DNA of 64,000 nt from Glycocaulis alkaliphilus (GTDB taxonomy: Bacteria; Pseudomonadota; Alphaproteobacteria; Caulobacterales; Maricaulaceae), in assembly GCF_004000605.1 (NCBI RefSeq), contig NZ_CP018911.1, forward strand, positions 1,240,001-1,304,000. Direction: 5' to 3'. The position numbers and the translations under genes are program-made. This document shows positions 16,380 through 26,246 of this stretch, piece after piece. Under the pieces are notes generated by a model. That model saw nothing but the letters and a program-made list of their open reading frames with translations. It ran no database searches and was not told where the DNA came from. Every line of letters starts with the position of its first letter. The stretch's first letter is position 1.

Positions 16380-17144
16380 ATGGATGACCGCGCCCAGCTT
16401 TCAGTAAAAGATCAGGTCTCGGCCGAGGAATGGAAGGCGCGTTGCGATCTGGCCGCGCTTTACCGGCTCATCTTCATGCATGGCTGGGACGATCTGTTCT
16501 TCACCCACATCTCCATGCGCGTGCCGGGCCCGGAGGAGCATTTTCTGCTCAACCCGTTCGGCCTGTTGTTTGAAGATGTTACGGCCTCCAATCTCGTGAA
16601 GGTCGACCTTGAGGGTAATGTCCTGCCGCCCAGCCAGTACGGCATCAACCCGGCCGGCTTTACCATCCACTCGGCGATCCATCATGCGCGCCCGGACGTG
16701 AAAGTGGCGATGCACCTGCATACCGATCAGGGTGTCGCGGTGTCGGCGCAGAAGCGCGGCCTTCTGCCCATTTCGCAAAGCGCCATGACGGTGATGAAGG
16801 ATGTCGCCTATCACGGCTATGAGGGCATTGCCCTGGAAGAGGACGAGAAAGAGCGTCTGGTGGCCGATCTTGGCGACAAGAACCTGATGATCCTCAATAA
16901 TCACGGCACGCTGACCACGGGCGACCATCCCTTCTCGTGCTATGTGCGCATGTATATGCTGGAGCGCGCCTGCAAGATGCAGACACTGGCGCAGGGCGCC
17001 GAGCTGGTCGAATGGGGCAAGGACATGCAGGACCGTGTCTACGCCCAGGGTGAGCAGGCCTTCACCAACGAGTTCTTCAAGGAGATCGCCTGGGCGGCCT
17101 TGCGTGGCCGGGTGGACAGGCAATCTCCGGGCTACGACGTTTAG
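16380..17144 (+). CDS. class II aldolase/adducin family protein
   Basis: A 254-residue protein with the class II aldolase fold. The zinc-ligand pair is in AMHLHTDQG and the third His is in LNNHGTLTTG; the N-terminal part shows the GWDDLFFTHISMRVP segment. The family includes L-fuculose-phosphate aldolase, ribulose-phosphate epimerase and decarboxylases. This subgroup (GFTIHSAIHHARPDVK) is common in alphaproteobacteria without an assigned substrate. The outer-membrane-like gene begins eleven bases downstream. Confidence 0.82.
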   Translation: MDDRAQLSVKDQVSAEEWKARCDLAALYRLIFMHGWDDLFFTHISMRVPGPEEHFLLNPFGLLFEDVTASNLVKVDLEGNVLPPSQYGINPAGFTIHSAIHHARPDVKVAMHLHTDQGVAVSAQKRGLLPISQSAMTVMKDVAYHGYEGIALEEDEKERLVADLGDKNLMILNNHGTLTTGDHPFSCYVRMYMLERACKMQTLAQGAELVEWGKDMQDRVYAQGEQAFTNEFFKEIAWAALRGRVDRQSPGYDV

Positions 17145-17155
17145 GCGCCTTTGCT

Positions 17156-17944
17156 TTGCGCGGCCCATGGGTGATAGCCGCCTGTGTGCCGCTGCTGGCA
17201 GGTGTTCTGGCCGGAGAGGCGCAGGCTGGCGCATGGACCCAGAAACGCGGCGAGGGCGTGCTGCTGACCGGCTACTCCACGCACTGGCTTACCGCGCCGG
17301 GCGGGACACAGTTGCGCAAGTCGGAAATCAGCTTTTACGCTGAATATGGCCTTGTGGACCGGGTGACACTGGTCGGGCGTTTTGCGTTGCAATCGCTCAG
17401 CGAAACCCGCGCCGCGCCGGATGAAGTGGCAGACACCGCGTTCAGCAATGCGCTGGTCGCTGTTGGCGGCACCGAGGCTGGCGTGAGGCTGAGGCTTCTC
17501 GAAACCGGCCCCTGGGTGCTCTCGGCGCAGCTTTCACGCACGTTTGAATCGGGCGGCGAGAACCGCAATAATCAGCGTTTCGGGACTGGCGGGGGTGATG
17601 TGGAGACCCGGCTGCTTGCCGGGCGGGCATTTGGCCGGGATGGCTTTGCCGACATCCAGCTGGCCCGGCGGTCGCTGGCCGAACGCGGCGGCGAGGAGTG
17701 GCGCTTTGACAGTGCGCTGGGTGTGCCTGTTTCACCGCGCTGGCGCATCATCACTGAGACTTTTTCGGTGCGTGCCAGCAGGCAGCCCGGAGGGCCGGCC
17801 TATTCCGGCCATCGGGTACAGCTCAGCGCCGTCTATGATGCGCCTGCCGGGTTTTCGGTTTCTGCTGGCGTGCTGGGTACGCTGCAGACTGACAATTCCG
17901 CCCGTGAGAGAGCGGCGTTCACTCGCCTCTGGCGGCGTTTTTAG
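17156..17944 (+). CDS. hypothetical outer-membrane beta-barrel-like protein
   Basis: A protein of about 262 residues with a signal peptide (VIAACVPLLAGVLAGEAQAG) and a mature part made of alternating hydrophobic/polar strands typical of an outer-membrane barrel (SFYAEYGLVDRVTLVGRF, WVLSAQLSRTFESGG, HRVQLSAVYDAP). I do not recognise a family. The start is uncertain: TTG at 17156 has no clear ribosome-binding site, and GTG at 17171 directly before the signal peptide is equally possible. It follows the aldolase gene closely and precedes the RND efflux pair. Confidence 0.6.
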   Translation: MRGPWVIAACVPLLAGVLAGEAQAGAWTQKRGEGVLLTGYSTHWLTAPGGTQLRKSEISFYAEYGLVDRVTLVGRFALQSLSETRAAPDEVADTAFSNALVAVGGTEAGVRLRLLETGPWVLSAQLSRTFESGGENRNNQRFGTGGGDVETRLLAGRAFGRDGFADIQLARRSLAERGGEEWRFDSALGVPVSPRWRIITETFSVRASRQPGGPAYSGHRVQLSAVYDAPAGFSVSAGVLGTLQTDNSARERAAFTRLWRRF

Positions 17945-18058
17945 ACCATGCAAGCACGCCCTTGAGCGGCGGCGGTGATGTGCTCATCACGGCTAATTCA
18001 TTTTGCTTTTCGGGCCACGCGACGCATATCGCTACGCAAAAGAAAAAGAGAGACCGCC

Positions 18059-19198
18059 ATGCGCCGCGCCATGTTCCTCATCATTGTTGCCATCATCTTT
18101 GCCGGAATGGCGGCTGCGGTTGTTGTGCGGGCGGTGTCTCAGAACTCGGGCGGCGCCGGGCAGATGCGCGGCATGGCGACGCCGGTAGCCCTGTACGAGG
18201 TCGAACCGCGCAGCTTTGCCGATATTGTCGAGGCACTTGGCACTGCCAATGCCAATGAGTCGGTGCTGGTGACAGCCAAGATTTCCGACACGATTTCACG
18301 CATCCACTTTGATTCCGGTCAGCGCGTCGCGGCTGGCGATCTTCTTGTTGAGCTGCGCGACGCCGAGGAAGTGGCAGGCTTGTCGGAAGCGCGCGCCTCC
18401 CTGCGTGAGGCACAACAGGAGCTGGAGCGCATCCGCGACCTGTCTGAGCGCGGGGTGGCGCCGCGTTCGCGCCTTGATGAGATACAGGCCAATGCCGAAC
18501 GGGCCCGCGCGCGCGTCGCCGCGCTGGAGGCCCGCGTGGATGACCGGCTTATCCGCGCGCCGTTTAGCGGCGTGGTGGGGCTGCGCGCGGTCAGCCTTGG
18601 CCAGCTGGTGCGCCCCGGCGATACCATTGCCCAGCTGGACGATACCAGCATCATCAAGCTTGATTTCACATTGCCTGAGCGCTTCCTTGCCACCGTGTCC
18701 GCCGGGATGGAGATTGCCGCCCTCACATCGGCATTCCCCGGCGAGGAATTCACCGGCGAGATCACCCAGGTCGACAGCCGCATTGATCCGGCTACCCGTG
18801 CCGTGACAGTCAGGGCCGAGATTGAGAATGCAGATGGCAGGCTGCGCCCCGGCCTCCTGATGACGGTGCAGGTCCGGCGTGATCCGCGCACCCGGCCTTC
18901 AGTGCCGGAAACGGCCATCACCCGTCTGCGCGATCAGGTGTTCGTCTACACGGTGGCCCAGGACGAGGCTGGCGATTATGCGGTTCAGCGTGAGATCCGC
19001 GTCGGCGCGCGCTCGAATGGATTCCTGGAAGTGCTCGAAGGCATAGAGAACGGTACGGTCATCGTGCGTCAGGGCGTACACCGCATTCGTGACGGCGCGC
19101 GCATTGCACCGCGCGAGGACGGCAATGGCCGGCGCACGGCCAGCAGCGCGGTTGCGGCCGCGCCTGCAGGCACCGTCGCGGGGAGCGCCAATCCATGA
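18059..19198 (+). CDS. RND efflux periplasmic adaptor (membrane fusion protein)
   Basis: A 379-residue HlyD/AcrA-type adaptor. The N-terminal membrane anchor (MFLIIVAIIFAGMAAAVVV) is followed by a lipoyl-like half-motif (VTAKISDTISRIHFDSGQRVAAGDLLVEL). A helical hairpin rich in Glu/Arg comes next (about residues 110-160), then the second lipoyl half (IRAPFSGVVGLRAVSLGQLV) and a beta-barrel domain (LDFTLPERFLATV). It links the inner-membrane pump to an outer-membrane channel; no channel gene is adjacent. The ATG at 18059 has an AAGAGAGA ribosome-binding site. Its stop overlaps the permease start by four bases. Confidence 0.9.
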   Translation: MRRAMFLIIVAIIFAGMAAAVVVRAVSQNSGGAGQMRGMATPVALYEVEPRSFADIVEALGTANANESVLVTAKISDTISRIHFDSGQRVAAGDLLVELRDAEEVAGLSEARASLREAQQELERIRDLSERGVAPRSRLDEIQANAERARARVAALEARVDDRLIRAPFSGVVGLRAVSLGQLVRPGDTIAQLDDTSIIKLDFTLPERFLATVSAGMEIAALTSAFPGEEFTGEITQVDSRIDPATRAVTVRAEIENADGRLRPGLLMTVQVRRDPRTRPSVPETAITRLRDQVFVYTVAQDEAGDYAVQREIRVGARSNGFLEVLEGIENGTVIVRQGVHRIRDGARIAPREDGNGRRTASSAVAAAPAGTVAGSANP

Positions 19199-22100
19199 CG
19201 CTTTCCGATATTGCCGTCCGCCGCCCGGTCATCGCCTTTGTTGCCAGCGCCCTGATCGTGGTGTTCGGCATTCTGGGCGTTCGTGATCTGCCTTTGCGTG
19301 AACTGCCCGATGTCGATCAACCCGTCGTATCGGTGCGCGCCGACTTCCCGGGCGCCAACGCCGAGGTGATGGAAAACCAGGTGACGCAGCCCATTGAGGG
19401 CGCGCTTGGCGGCATTGAGGGCGTCGATATTATCCGTTCCAGCTCAAGGGATGGCGAGTCGCGTATTTCCATCACCTTCCGGCTGGGGCGCGATCTCGAA
19501 GCGGCCGCGAACGATGTCCGCGAGGCCGTATCGCGCGCGAGGCGCCAGCTGCCGCCGGATGTGGAAGAAGTTGTCGTCACCAAGCAGGATTCCGACGCGC
19601 GGCCCTTCCTCTGGTACAATCTCATGTCGGAGTCGATGACAGCCGAAGAGCTGACAGACTACGCCGACCGATTCCTCGTTGACCGCTTCTCTGTAATTGA
19701 TGGTATTTCCCAGGTGCAGATCGGCGGCCAGCGCCGTTACGCCATGCGCATCTGGCTCGACCCGCAGGCCATGGCTGCCCGGCGGCTCACGGTCACTGAC
19801 ATCGAGAATGCGTTGCGCGCCGAGAATGTCGAGCTGCCCGGCGGCTCTCTGGAGACCGCGTCCAGCCAGCTTGTGGTGCGTGTCGAGCGTCTGTTTGCCA
19901 CCGAGGACAGCTTCCGCCGCCTGCCGATAACCCGCGGTGACGGCCACATCATACGGCTTGGCGAGATTGCCGATGTAGAGCTGGCGGCAGAGCAGGAACG
20001 TGCCCTGTTCCGCGGCAATGGCCAGAACATGATCGGCATCGGCTTTATCCGTCAGAGCCGGTCGAACGCGGTGGCCGTGGCCGACTCGATCCGCGCCGAG
20101 GCTGACCGGGTCGCGCCGCAATTGCCCGAAGGCATGCAGATGCTCAACGCCTCGGACGATACGGTTTTCATTCGCGAGTCCATCAACGAGGTGTGGCGCA
20201 CGCTTGCTGTCGCCGCCACGCTGGTCGTGCTGGTCATCTATCTGTTTCTGGGCAGTTTCCGCGCGGCGGTCATTCCTGCGGCCGTGGTGCCGGTCTGTCT
20301 GATCGGCGTGTTTGCCGTGCTCGCGGCCTTCGGTTTCTCGATCAACATCCTCACCCTGCTGGCGCTTGTTCTGGCGATCGGACTGGTGGTCGATGACTCG
20401 ATCGTGGTCATGGAGAATATCCAGCGCCGCGTCGATCTGGGCGAGCCGCCGACACTTGCCTCGCTTCAGGGGGCGCGGCAGGTCTTCTTTGCGGTCATCG
20501 CCACGACCGCCACGCTGGTGGCTGTTTTCGTGCCGCTGGTAGTATTGCCGGGCCTGATCGGCCGCATCTTTACAGAGCTGGCCGTCGCGATCACCGGGGC
20601 GGTGGTGCTGTCCAGCTTTGTCGCGCTCACCCTGTCGCCAATGATGAGTTCCAAGCTTATCCGTCCGAGCGAGGGCGTGCGCGGCCCGGCGCGATGGGTC
20701 GACAAGGGCGTAACGAAGCTCCGCAATGCCTATAAGGAATCGCTGGATGTCGTCCTGTCGCTTCCCTGGCTGATTATCCCGTTTGTGGTTGCAGCTGTCG
20801 GCGGGTCGATCTTCCTGTTCAGCCAGTTGCCAAGCGAGCTGACGCCGCCAGAGGATCGCGGCAATTTCTTCAGCCGTTTCAGCGCAGCAGACGGCGCAAG
20901 CTTTGACTATACTGCCGAGCAGGCTGCGATCATCGAAGACATCCTCCTGGAGTATGTTGAGGCGGGTGAGCTGCGCCGCGTGCTGGTTGTTGTTCCGGGG
21001 TTTGGCGGCGGCGGCTCCAGCTTTTCCAGCGGCATTGTTGTCGGCACCATGACGCCATGGGGCGAACGCCGTCCGGGCTTGGAGATTGTCAACGAAGTCA
21101 ACCAGCGCCTGGGACAGCTTACCGGCGTGCGTGCCTTTGCCTCGATGCGTTCCTCCCTGGGCGGCGGGGGCGGTGGCGGAGACGACATCCAGATCGTGCT
21201 GCAGGGGCCGGACTACGATCTTATCGACAGTGAGGCCGACCGGCTGATCGCCACACTTGAGGAGACCAATCCCGGCCTTCTGCGTGCCCGCAAGGATTTT
21301 GAGCCCAGTTCGCCGCGGGTGGTCGTTGACATCGACCGCGAGCGCGCAGCCGCGCTGGGCGTATCGGTGTCCGACATCGGGCGCACGCTGCAGACCCATC
21401 TGGGCTCCCGCCGCATGGGCCAGTTCATCGACCGGGGCGAGGCCTACAACGTCATTGCGGAAAACCGGCGCGAACAGCGCTCCAGCCAGTCGGACATGGA
21501 AATGCTCTATGTGCGCGGCGGGGCTGGCGAGCTCATTCCGCTGTCGAACCTCGTATCCTTGCGGGAAACCGGCGAAGCGCAGCAACGCAACCGCGTGAAC
21601 CGTCAACGCTCGATCACGGTATCGGCCACCCTGGCCGACGGGTATACGCTGGGTGATGCCATTGACTGGCTGGACAGCTATGCGCGCGCCGAACTGCCCG
21701 CCGACATGGCGACCGAATATGTCGGCAGCGCACGCGAGTTTCTGGAATCCAACAACGCCATGCTCTTTGCCTTCGGCATGGCCCTGCTGATCGTGTTCCT
21801 GGTGCTGGCGGCCCAGTTTGAAAGCTTCATCCAGCCACTCATCATCATGCTGACCGTGCCGCTGGCAGTCGCAGGCGGCCTGTTCGGCCTGTACATGGCC
21901 GGCTCCTCGCTGAACATCTATTCCCAGATCGGATTGATCATTCTTGTGGGGCTGGCAGCAAAGAACGGCATTCTCATCGTGGAATTTGCCAACCAGCTCC
22001 GCGAGGAGGGGATGAGCGTTGCCGAAGCGACGCTGGAAGCGGCGGCCACACGCTTCCGCCCGATCCTGATGACTGGCATCTCCACGGCAATCGGCGCATT

Positions 22101-22338
22101 TCCGCTGGTCATGGCCTACGGCCCGGGCTCGGAAAGCCGCATCACCATCGGTGTCGTGATCTTTACCGGCGTCATGGTCGCAACCCTGTTCACGCTCTTC
22201 GTGGTACCGACGGCCTATGCGGTGTTTGGCAAATATACCAAGACACCGAACTGGGTATCGCGTCAGCTGGAGAACGAAGCGCGTCAGGCCGGTCAGAACC
22301 TTGGCGGCTCTGAAACGATCCAGCAGCCTGCCGAGTAG
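19195..22338 (+). CDS. RND efflux transporter permease (HAE-1 type)
   Basis: A 1047-residue inner-membrane proton-driven pump with the 12-helix RND architecture. The proton-relay acidic pair is visible in AIGLVVDDSIVVMENI, and the duplicated half carries GLAAKNGILIVEFANQLRE. Two large periplasmic porter/docking loops follow helices 1 and 7; the second contains a Gly-rich insertion (GGGGGGDD). Hydrophobic or amphiphilic compounds are the usual substrates. It is translationally coupled to the adaptor (ATGA). Length is normal. It is convergent with the cytochrome gene, ten bases apart. Confidence 0.93.
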   Translation: MTLSDIAVRRPVIAFVASALIVVFGILGVRDLPLRELPDVDQPVVSVRADFPGANAEVMENQVTQPIEGALGGIEGVDIIRSSSRDGESRISITFRLGRDLEAAANDVREAVSRARRQLPPDVEEVVVTKQDSDARPFLWYNLMSESMTAEELTDYADRFLVDRFSVIDGISQVQIGGQRRYAMRIWLDPQAMAARRLTVTDIENALRAENVELPGGSLETASSQLVVRVERLFATEDSFRRLPITRGDGHIIRLGEIADVELAAEQERALFRGNGQNMIGIGFIRQSRSNAVAVADSIRAEADRVAPQLPEGMQMLNASDDTVFIRESINEVWRTLAVAATLVVLVIYLFLGSFRAAVIPAAVVPVCLIGVFAVLAAFGFSINILTLLALVLAIGLVVDDSIVVMENIQRRVDLGEPPTLASLQGARQVFFAVIATTATLVAVFVPLVVLPGLIGRIFTELAVAITGAVVLSSFVALTLSPMMSSKLIRPSEGVRGPARWVDKGVTKLRNAYKESLDVVLSLPWLIIPFVVAAVGGSIFLFSQLPSELTPPEDRGNFFSRFSAADGASFDYTAEQAAIIEDILLEYVEAGELRRVLVVVPGFGGGGSSFSSGIVVGTMTPWGERRPGLEIVNEVNQRLGQLTGVRAFASMRSSLGGGGGGGDDIQIVLQGPDYDLIDSEADRLIATLEETNPGLLRARKDFEPSSPRVVVDIDRERAAALGVSVSDIGRTLQTHLGSRRMGQFIDRGEAYNVIAENRREQRSSQSDMEMLYVRGGAGELIPLSNLVSLRETGEAQQRNRVNRQRSITVSATLADGYTLGDAIDWLDSYARAELPADMATEYVGSAREFLESNNAMLFAFGMALLIVFLVLAAQFESFIQPLIIMLTVPLAVAGGLFGLYMAGSSLNIYSQIGLIILVGLAAKNGILIVEFANQLREEGMSVAEATLEAAATRFRPILMTGISTAIGAFPLVMAYGPGSESRITIGVVIFTGVMVATLFTLFVVPTAYAVFGKYTKTPNWVSRQLENEARQAGQNLGGSETIQQPAE

Positions 22339-22348
22339 AATAGGGACG

Positions 22349-22846
22349 CTAGCGGCTGGTTTCCACCGCAAGGAACGCGATCAGGTCGTTGCGATCGGCC
22401 TCATCGCGCAAGCCCGCAAAGCTCATCCGGTTGCCGGGCAGATAGGTGCGCGGATTGGCCAGCCATTGGTCCAGCTCTGCCTTGGTCCAGACGAAATCGG
22501 CCTGTTCCAGCGCGCGTGAGAAGCGGAATCCCTCTGCCTCGCCAGCCTGCCGCCCGAACATGCCGTGAAGGTTAGGGCCAACCAGATGGCGCTCGCCACT
22601 GCCCAGCGTATGGCAGGAGGCGCAGCGGCGGAAAAGCCGCCGGCCATTATCCAGATTGGCAGACGCGTAAGGCTCGCCAAGCCCGGCAAGTATGGCCTGG
22701 CTCTCCTGCGCGCTGGCTGTGAGTTCCGGCGTGCCGCCATGGGTCTGGGGCTGCGGTGCCGCACCGGGCGTGTCGCTGCCGGGGTCTCCGCAGGCCGCCA
22801 GCATCACGGCCATCGCCAGAGAGGTCAAAGCTATCGGACGGGTCAT
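22349..22846 (-). CDS. c-type cytochrome lipoprotein
   Basis: A 165-residue class I cytochrome c. The start at 22846 is supported by an AGGAGA site. A lipoprotein signal ends at Leu-Ala-Ala-Cys19. The haem-binding motif is Cys75-Ala-Ser-Cys78-His79, and the axial methionine is likely in LPGNRMSFAGL. The spacing and the final DLIAFLAVET resemble mitochondrial-type cytochrome c/c2. It should carry electrons on the periplasmic face of a membrane. Unrelated to the adjacent RND genes. Confidence 0.9.
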   Translation of the reverse strand: MTRPIALTSLAMAVMLAACGDPGSDTPGAAPQPQTHGGTPELTASAQESQAILAGLGEPYASANLDNGRRLFRRCASCHTLGSGERHLVGPNLHGMFGRQAGEAEGFRFSRALEQADFVWTKAELDQWLANPRTYLPGNRMSFAGLRDEADRNDLIAFLAVETSR

Positions 22847-22904
22847 GATGGGCGTCTCCTGTGCGGGTTCCGGCTCCAAGACCTAGCGCTGAGCTGTAGA
22901 GCTA

Positions 22905-23366
22905 TCAATCCTTTGCTGGAGAATCGGCCTGCGTCGTGTTTACGCGCCGCGCCGTGAGGATGAACAGAAATTCCCCTTCCAGGGCTATGTCGCCATGCCT
23001 GTTGGCGATGCGTGCATGGGTGGTTGCCTTGCGGCCCGTCCTGGCGGTGACTTCGGCACTGGCAAGTGCCGGGCCGTCATCGGGCGCAAAGGGACGCCGG
23101 TATTGCAGGCTTGCGGTTGCGGTCACGAACACCTCGCCGGGATCGCACAGCGTATTGGTGGCAAGGCCCGCCACCTGATCCAGCCAGCCGGCGCTCGCCC
23201 CGCCATGAACCGCGTTGTTAAGATTCAGCCAGTGCTTCGCGACCGGGATCTCCAGCTTGGCCCGGCCATAGCCAAGCTCGATCACGTGGGCATCGAGAAG
23301 CCCCCAGAAACGCTGGTGTGCTTCATCGCTGCCAAAATGGTCCATGAGGCGGTCAGGCGGGGTCAT
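22905..23366 (-). CDS. PaaI-family hotdog thioesterase
   Basis: A 153-residue single hotdog domain with the family signature HWLNLNNAVHGGASAGWLDQVAG, which includes the HGG motif and downstream acidic residue. PaaI-type enzymes hydrolyse acyl-CoA or aryl-CoA thioesters and often rescue stalled CoA in aromatic degradation. The start overlaps the stop of the upstream ligase gene by four bases, so thiolase, ligase and thioesterase form a tight three-gene operon. Confidence 0.87.
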   Translation of the reverse strand: MTPPDRLMDHFGSDEAHQRFWGLLDAHVIELGYGRAKLEIPVAKHWLNLNNAVHGGASAGWLDQVAGLATNTLCDPGEVFVTATASLQYRRPFAPDDGPALASAEVTARTGRKATTHARIANRHGDIALEGEFLFILTARRVNTTQADSPAKD

Positions 23367-24889
23367 CGGCCGGTACTGCGTTCGTCCTGCTGCGGCGGGT
23401 AGATCACACTGCGTACGCTGGAGCGCGTCACCTTGCCAACCGGATTGCGCGGCAGGCGCGGCAGGACGTGAATGGCCTTGGGCGTTTTCACCGGACCCAA
23501 TAGCTCGCGCGCCAGCACGAGAATTCGCGCCGCATCAAGATCCTGGCCACGCATCGGTGTGATAGCGGCCTCCAGCCGTTCGCCCCATTGCCGGTCAGGC
23601 ACGGCAAACGCGCAGGCTTCGTCGATGCCGGGCAGCGTCAGAAGCGCCGCCTCCACCTCTGCAGGGTGGATGTTGTAACCGCCGGAAATCAGCATGTCGC
23701 TGGCACGCCCGGTGATGAACAGATAGCCCTCGCGGTCGAGATGTCCCAGATCGCCGGTATGCAGCCAGCCACGGCGCAGCGTGTCGCGGGTGCGCGCGGC
23801 ATCGCCGAGATACCCGTCCATCAAGAGCGGGCCTTTGACAGCGATCTCGCCTGTCTGGCCGGGCGGCAGTGCTTCGCCCTCGCTGCCCAGAATGGCGGTC
23901 TCGCATAAGCGCCCGGCCTTGCCCACACTGTTGGCAAGCCTTGGCTCCGCCAGCTCGGATTCGGTGATCGCGGCGATGGTCATGGGCGCTTCAGTCTGGC
24001 CGTAGAGCCCTGCAAGGCGCGGCCCGAACACGCGCTGTGCCCTCAGCAGCTGATCGGCCGGCATGGGAGCGGCTCCGTAAATGATGCGTTTGAGTGCCGG
24101 GGCGGCTACCGGCCTGTCGACGAGAGCGCACAGGCGCAGGATCAGCGTCGGCGCCATGAAGCTCTCGGTCACGGCCTCGTCGCGCAACAGCCGCAGGATC
24201 AGGTTGGGGTCCGGCTTGTGAAGCAGGACCAGCCGCCCCGCGCGCGCCAGCGTCGGCAGGACGAAGTGTGAGGCGCCGTGGGTGAGGGGAGAGCACGCCA
24301 GAAACACCGGCGTGTCATCGCTGCCAAACCGATCCGCCATATTGATGATATTGGCCATCACCGAGCGGTTGGACTGGACCACGCCCTTCGGCTCGCCCGT
24401 GGATCCGCCCGTAAACTTGATGGCCATCGTGTCTTCAGGCTTGCGCAACACTGGCTCAAAGCCGGGAGCGGGCGGTCCGTCCGCTGCAATCAGTTCCACA
24501 TCCGGACACAGGGGTGCCAGCGCCTGAGCTTCGGCAGGCCCTGCGAGCACCAGATCAGCCTCCACCCTTTTCAGGGCGGCTGCGTTAAGTTGCGGGCCGT
24601 TGCTGGGGTTCAGCGGCACCCACACCATCCCCGCCGACTGGATGGCCAGATAGGCCGTCACATGGTCGATCGTGTTGGCTGCGGACAGGGCAATGCGCGC
24701 GCCGGGGGCAAACCGTCCGGCGAGGCTGGCAGCCAGGCTGCGCACCCGCTGGGATAGCGCATAAAAGCCGATCCGCCCGATGAGCCGGCCCTCTGAATCA
24801 TATTCACAGGCGGCACCATGATCCGGGAAGCGCCGTGCCGCCTCCCAGAACAGGCTGACCGGGTGCGTGGACAGTTCAGGCTGCGTCAT
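23363..24889 (-). CDS. AMP-binding acyl-CoA synthetase (fatty- or aryl-CoA ligase)
   Basis: A 508-residue ANL-superfamily adenylate-forming ligase. The P-loop is FTGGSTGEPKGV. The adenine-binding region is AAPMPADQLLRAQRVFG, then GLYGQTEAPM; the hinge region is GWLHTGDLGHLDREGYLFITGRASDMLISGGYNIHP; and the C-terminal catalytic lysine motif is RNPVGKVTR. It activates a carboxylic acid to its CoA thioester. Both ends overlap neighbouring genes by four bases. The substrate cannot be assigned; the context suggests a carboxylate released by the locus it belongs to. Confidence 0.88.
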   Translation of the reverse strand: MTQPELSTHPVSLFWEAARRFPDHGAACEYDSEGRLIGRIGFYALSQRVRSLAASLAGRFAPGARIALSAANTIDHVTAYLAIQSAGMVWVPLNPSNGPQLNAAALKRVEADLVLAGPAEAQALAPLCPDVELIAADGPPAPGFEPVLRKPEDTMAIKFTGGSTGEPKGVVQSNRSVMANIINMADRFGSDDTPVFLACSPLTHGASHFVLPTLARAGRLVLLHKPDPNLILRLLRDEAVTESFMAPTLILRLCALVDRPVAAPALKRIIYGAAPMPADQLLRAQRVFGPRLAGLYGQTEAPMTIAAITESELAEPRLANSVGKAGRLCETAILGSEGEALPPGQTGEIAVKGPLLMDGYLGDAARTRDTLRRGWLHTGDLGHLDREGYLFITGRASDMLISGGYNIHPAEVEAALLTLPGIDEACAFAVPDRQWGERLEAAITPMRGQDLDAARILVLARELLGPVKTPKAIHVLPRLPRNPVGKVTRSSVRSVIYPPQQDERSTGR

Positions 24890-26109
24890 CGTGTCAGCAC
24901 CGTCACCAGCGTGACGGCCTCCTCAATTCCCAGGAACCCGCCACCATTTTCGCAAACGCCAGCGCGCGCGCCTTCAACCTGCATACTGCCTGCCTCCCCC
25001 CTTAATTGCCGGCATGTTTCCACGATCTGGATAATGCCGGTCGCCCCCACCGGATGGCCCTTGGCGATCAGCCCGCCCCCGGCATTGACCGGAATGCGCC
25101 CGCCGCGCGCCGTCGCGCCGGATGCCGTGAACGGCCCGCCTTCCCCGCGCGGACAAAGTCCCAGATTTTCGATCTGCAGGATTTCGGCAAAGCTTGTCGC
25201 GTCGTGAACCTCGGCAACATGCATATCTGCGGCCCCGAGACCCGCGGCCTCGTACGCCAGATCAGCTGCCCGCTTGCCCAGATGCCCGTCCCAGTCATCG
25301 ACGGCGCGCGCGCGGGCCGTCGTCCAGCCAGTGCCGGCCAGCTTCACCGCGCGCTTATTGCCTTTTGCGGCGCCAGTCGATTGCAGGATGAGGGCCGCAG
25401 CGCCATCGCTGACCGGCGCGCACATGGCGCGTGTCAGCGGCCAGATTACCGGCTTGTCGGCCAGTACGTTTTCAGGTGTGAAGGGCGTGCGGTACTGCGC
25501 GTTCGGGTTTTCGGCGGCGTGGGTGTGGTTCTTGGCGGCCGCCATGGCGAGCTGTTCGCGTGTGGTGCCGAACGCTTCCATGTGGGCGCGGGCAATGCCG
25601 GCATAAATATCCATGAAGAAGCTGCGGGGCGCGTCTGGGGCATCTGCCGGGATCAGGCTGGCGCCCAGGGCCGCCATGGCGCTGGCGGTTTCCTCGATGC
25701 GCTCAATATCCGTGCCGCCCCGGAAAGCGGCCATGACCTGTTCGGTGCGGTCGGGGAAGACCATCTTCTCCGCGCCAACAACCAGCACGGTCTCTGCCTC
25801 GCCTGCGCGGATCATGGCAGCGCCCAGCGCCACCGCCGAGGAGCCGGAGGCGCAGGCATTCTCCACATTGACGATTTTGATGCCTTCAATGCCAAGGGGG
25901 CTGAGCGCAATCTCGCCGCGCACGGCATTTTGCCCCTCCAGCATGGGCTGGCGCGTATTGGAGAACAGGGCAGCCTCTATCTGGTGCGCCTGCAGCCCGG
26001 CATCGGCAAGCGCGCCCGTCACCGCTTTGCGAGTCAGGTCTTTCACCGTGCGCGACAGGTGTTTGCCCAGCGGGGTCATCCCCACGCCTGTGATGTAAAC
26101 GCTATCCAT
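24886..26109 (-). CDS. thiolase-family acyl-CoA acetyltransferase
   Basis: A 407-residue thiolase fold protein. The nucleophilic cysteine is in VENACASGSSAVALG, the active-site His in GGGLIAKGHPVGATG, and the second catalytic cysteine in the C-terminal GVCENGGGF. All three key residues are present. The SCP2-type HDCF motif is HDAT here. It should release acetyl- or propionyl-CoA from a 3-ketoacyl-CoA. First gene of the minus-strand operon; its start faces the PaaN-type gene across 137 bases. Confidence 0.88.
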   Translation of the reverse strand: MDSVYITGVGMTPLGKHLSRTVKDLTRKAVTGALADAGLQAHQIEAALFSNTRQPMLEGQNAVRGEIALSPLGIEGIKIVNVENACASGSSAVALGAAMIRAGEAETVLVVGAEKMVFPDRTEQVMAAFRGGTDIERIEETASAMAALGASLIPADAPDAPRSFFMDIYAGIARAHMEAFGTTREQLAMAAAKNHTHAAENPNAQYRTPFTPENVLADKPVIWPLTRAMCAPVSDGAAALILQSTGAAKGNKRAVKLAGTGWTTARARAVDDWDGHLGKRAADLAYEAAGLGAADMHVAEVHDATSFAEILQIENLGLCPRGEGGPFTASGATARGGRIPVNAGGGLIAKGHPVGATGIIQIVETCRQLRGEAGSMQVEGARAGVCENGGGFLGIEEAVTLVTVLTR

Positions 26110-26246
26110 GAAACCTCTGCCCCGACGCGGACGGTTGCCGGGTTGCCCTGTAACTTCGATAAAGATACCTTCTATTCCGACGATACCGGCACGCGCCGGT
26201 TATGCAATCATCTTGGCACAAGAAATTTCGGCCCCGGAGGTATTTG

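Noticed and set aside
19444-22371. 975-codon open frame on the minus strand across the RND permease
   Set aside because: It is antisense to a clear RND pump; the translation is His/Arg/Asp-rich with no domain and is an artefact of high GC third positions.
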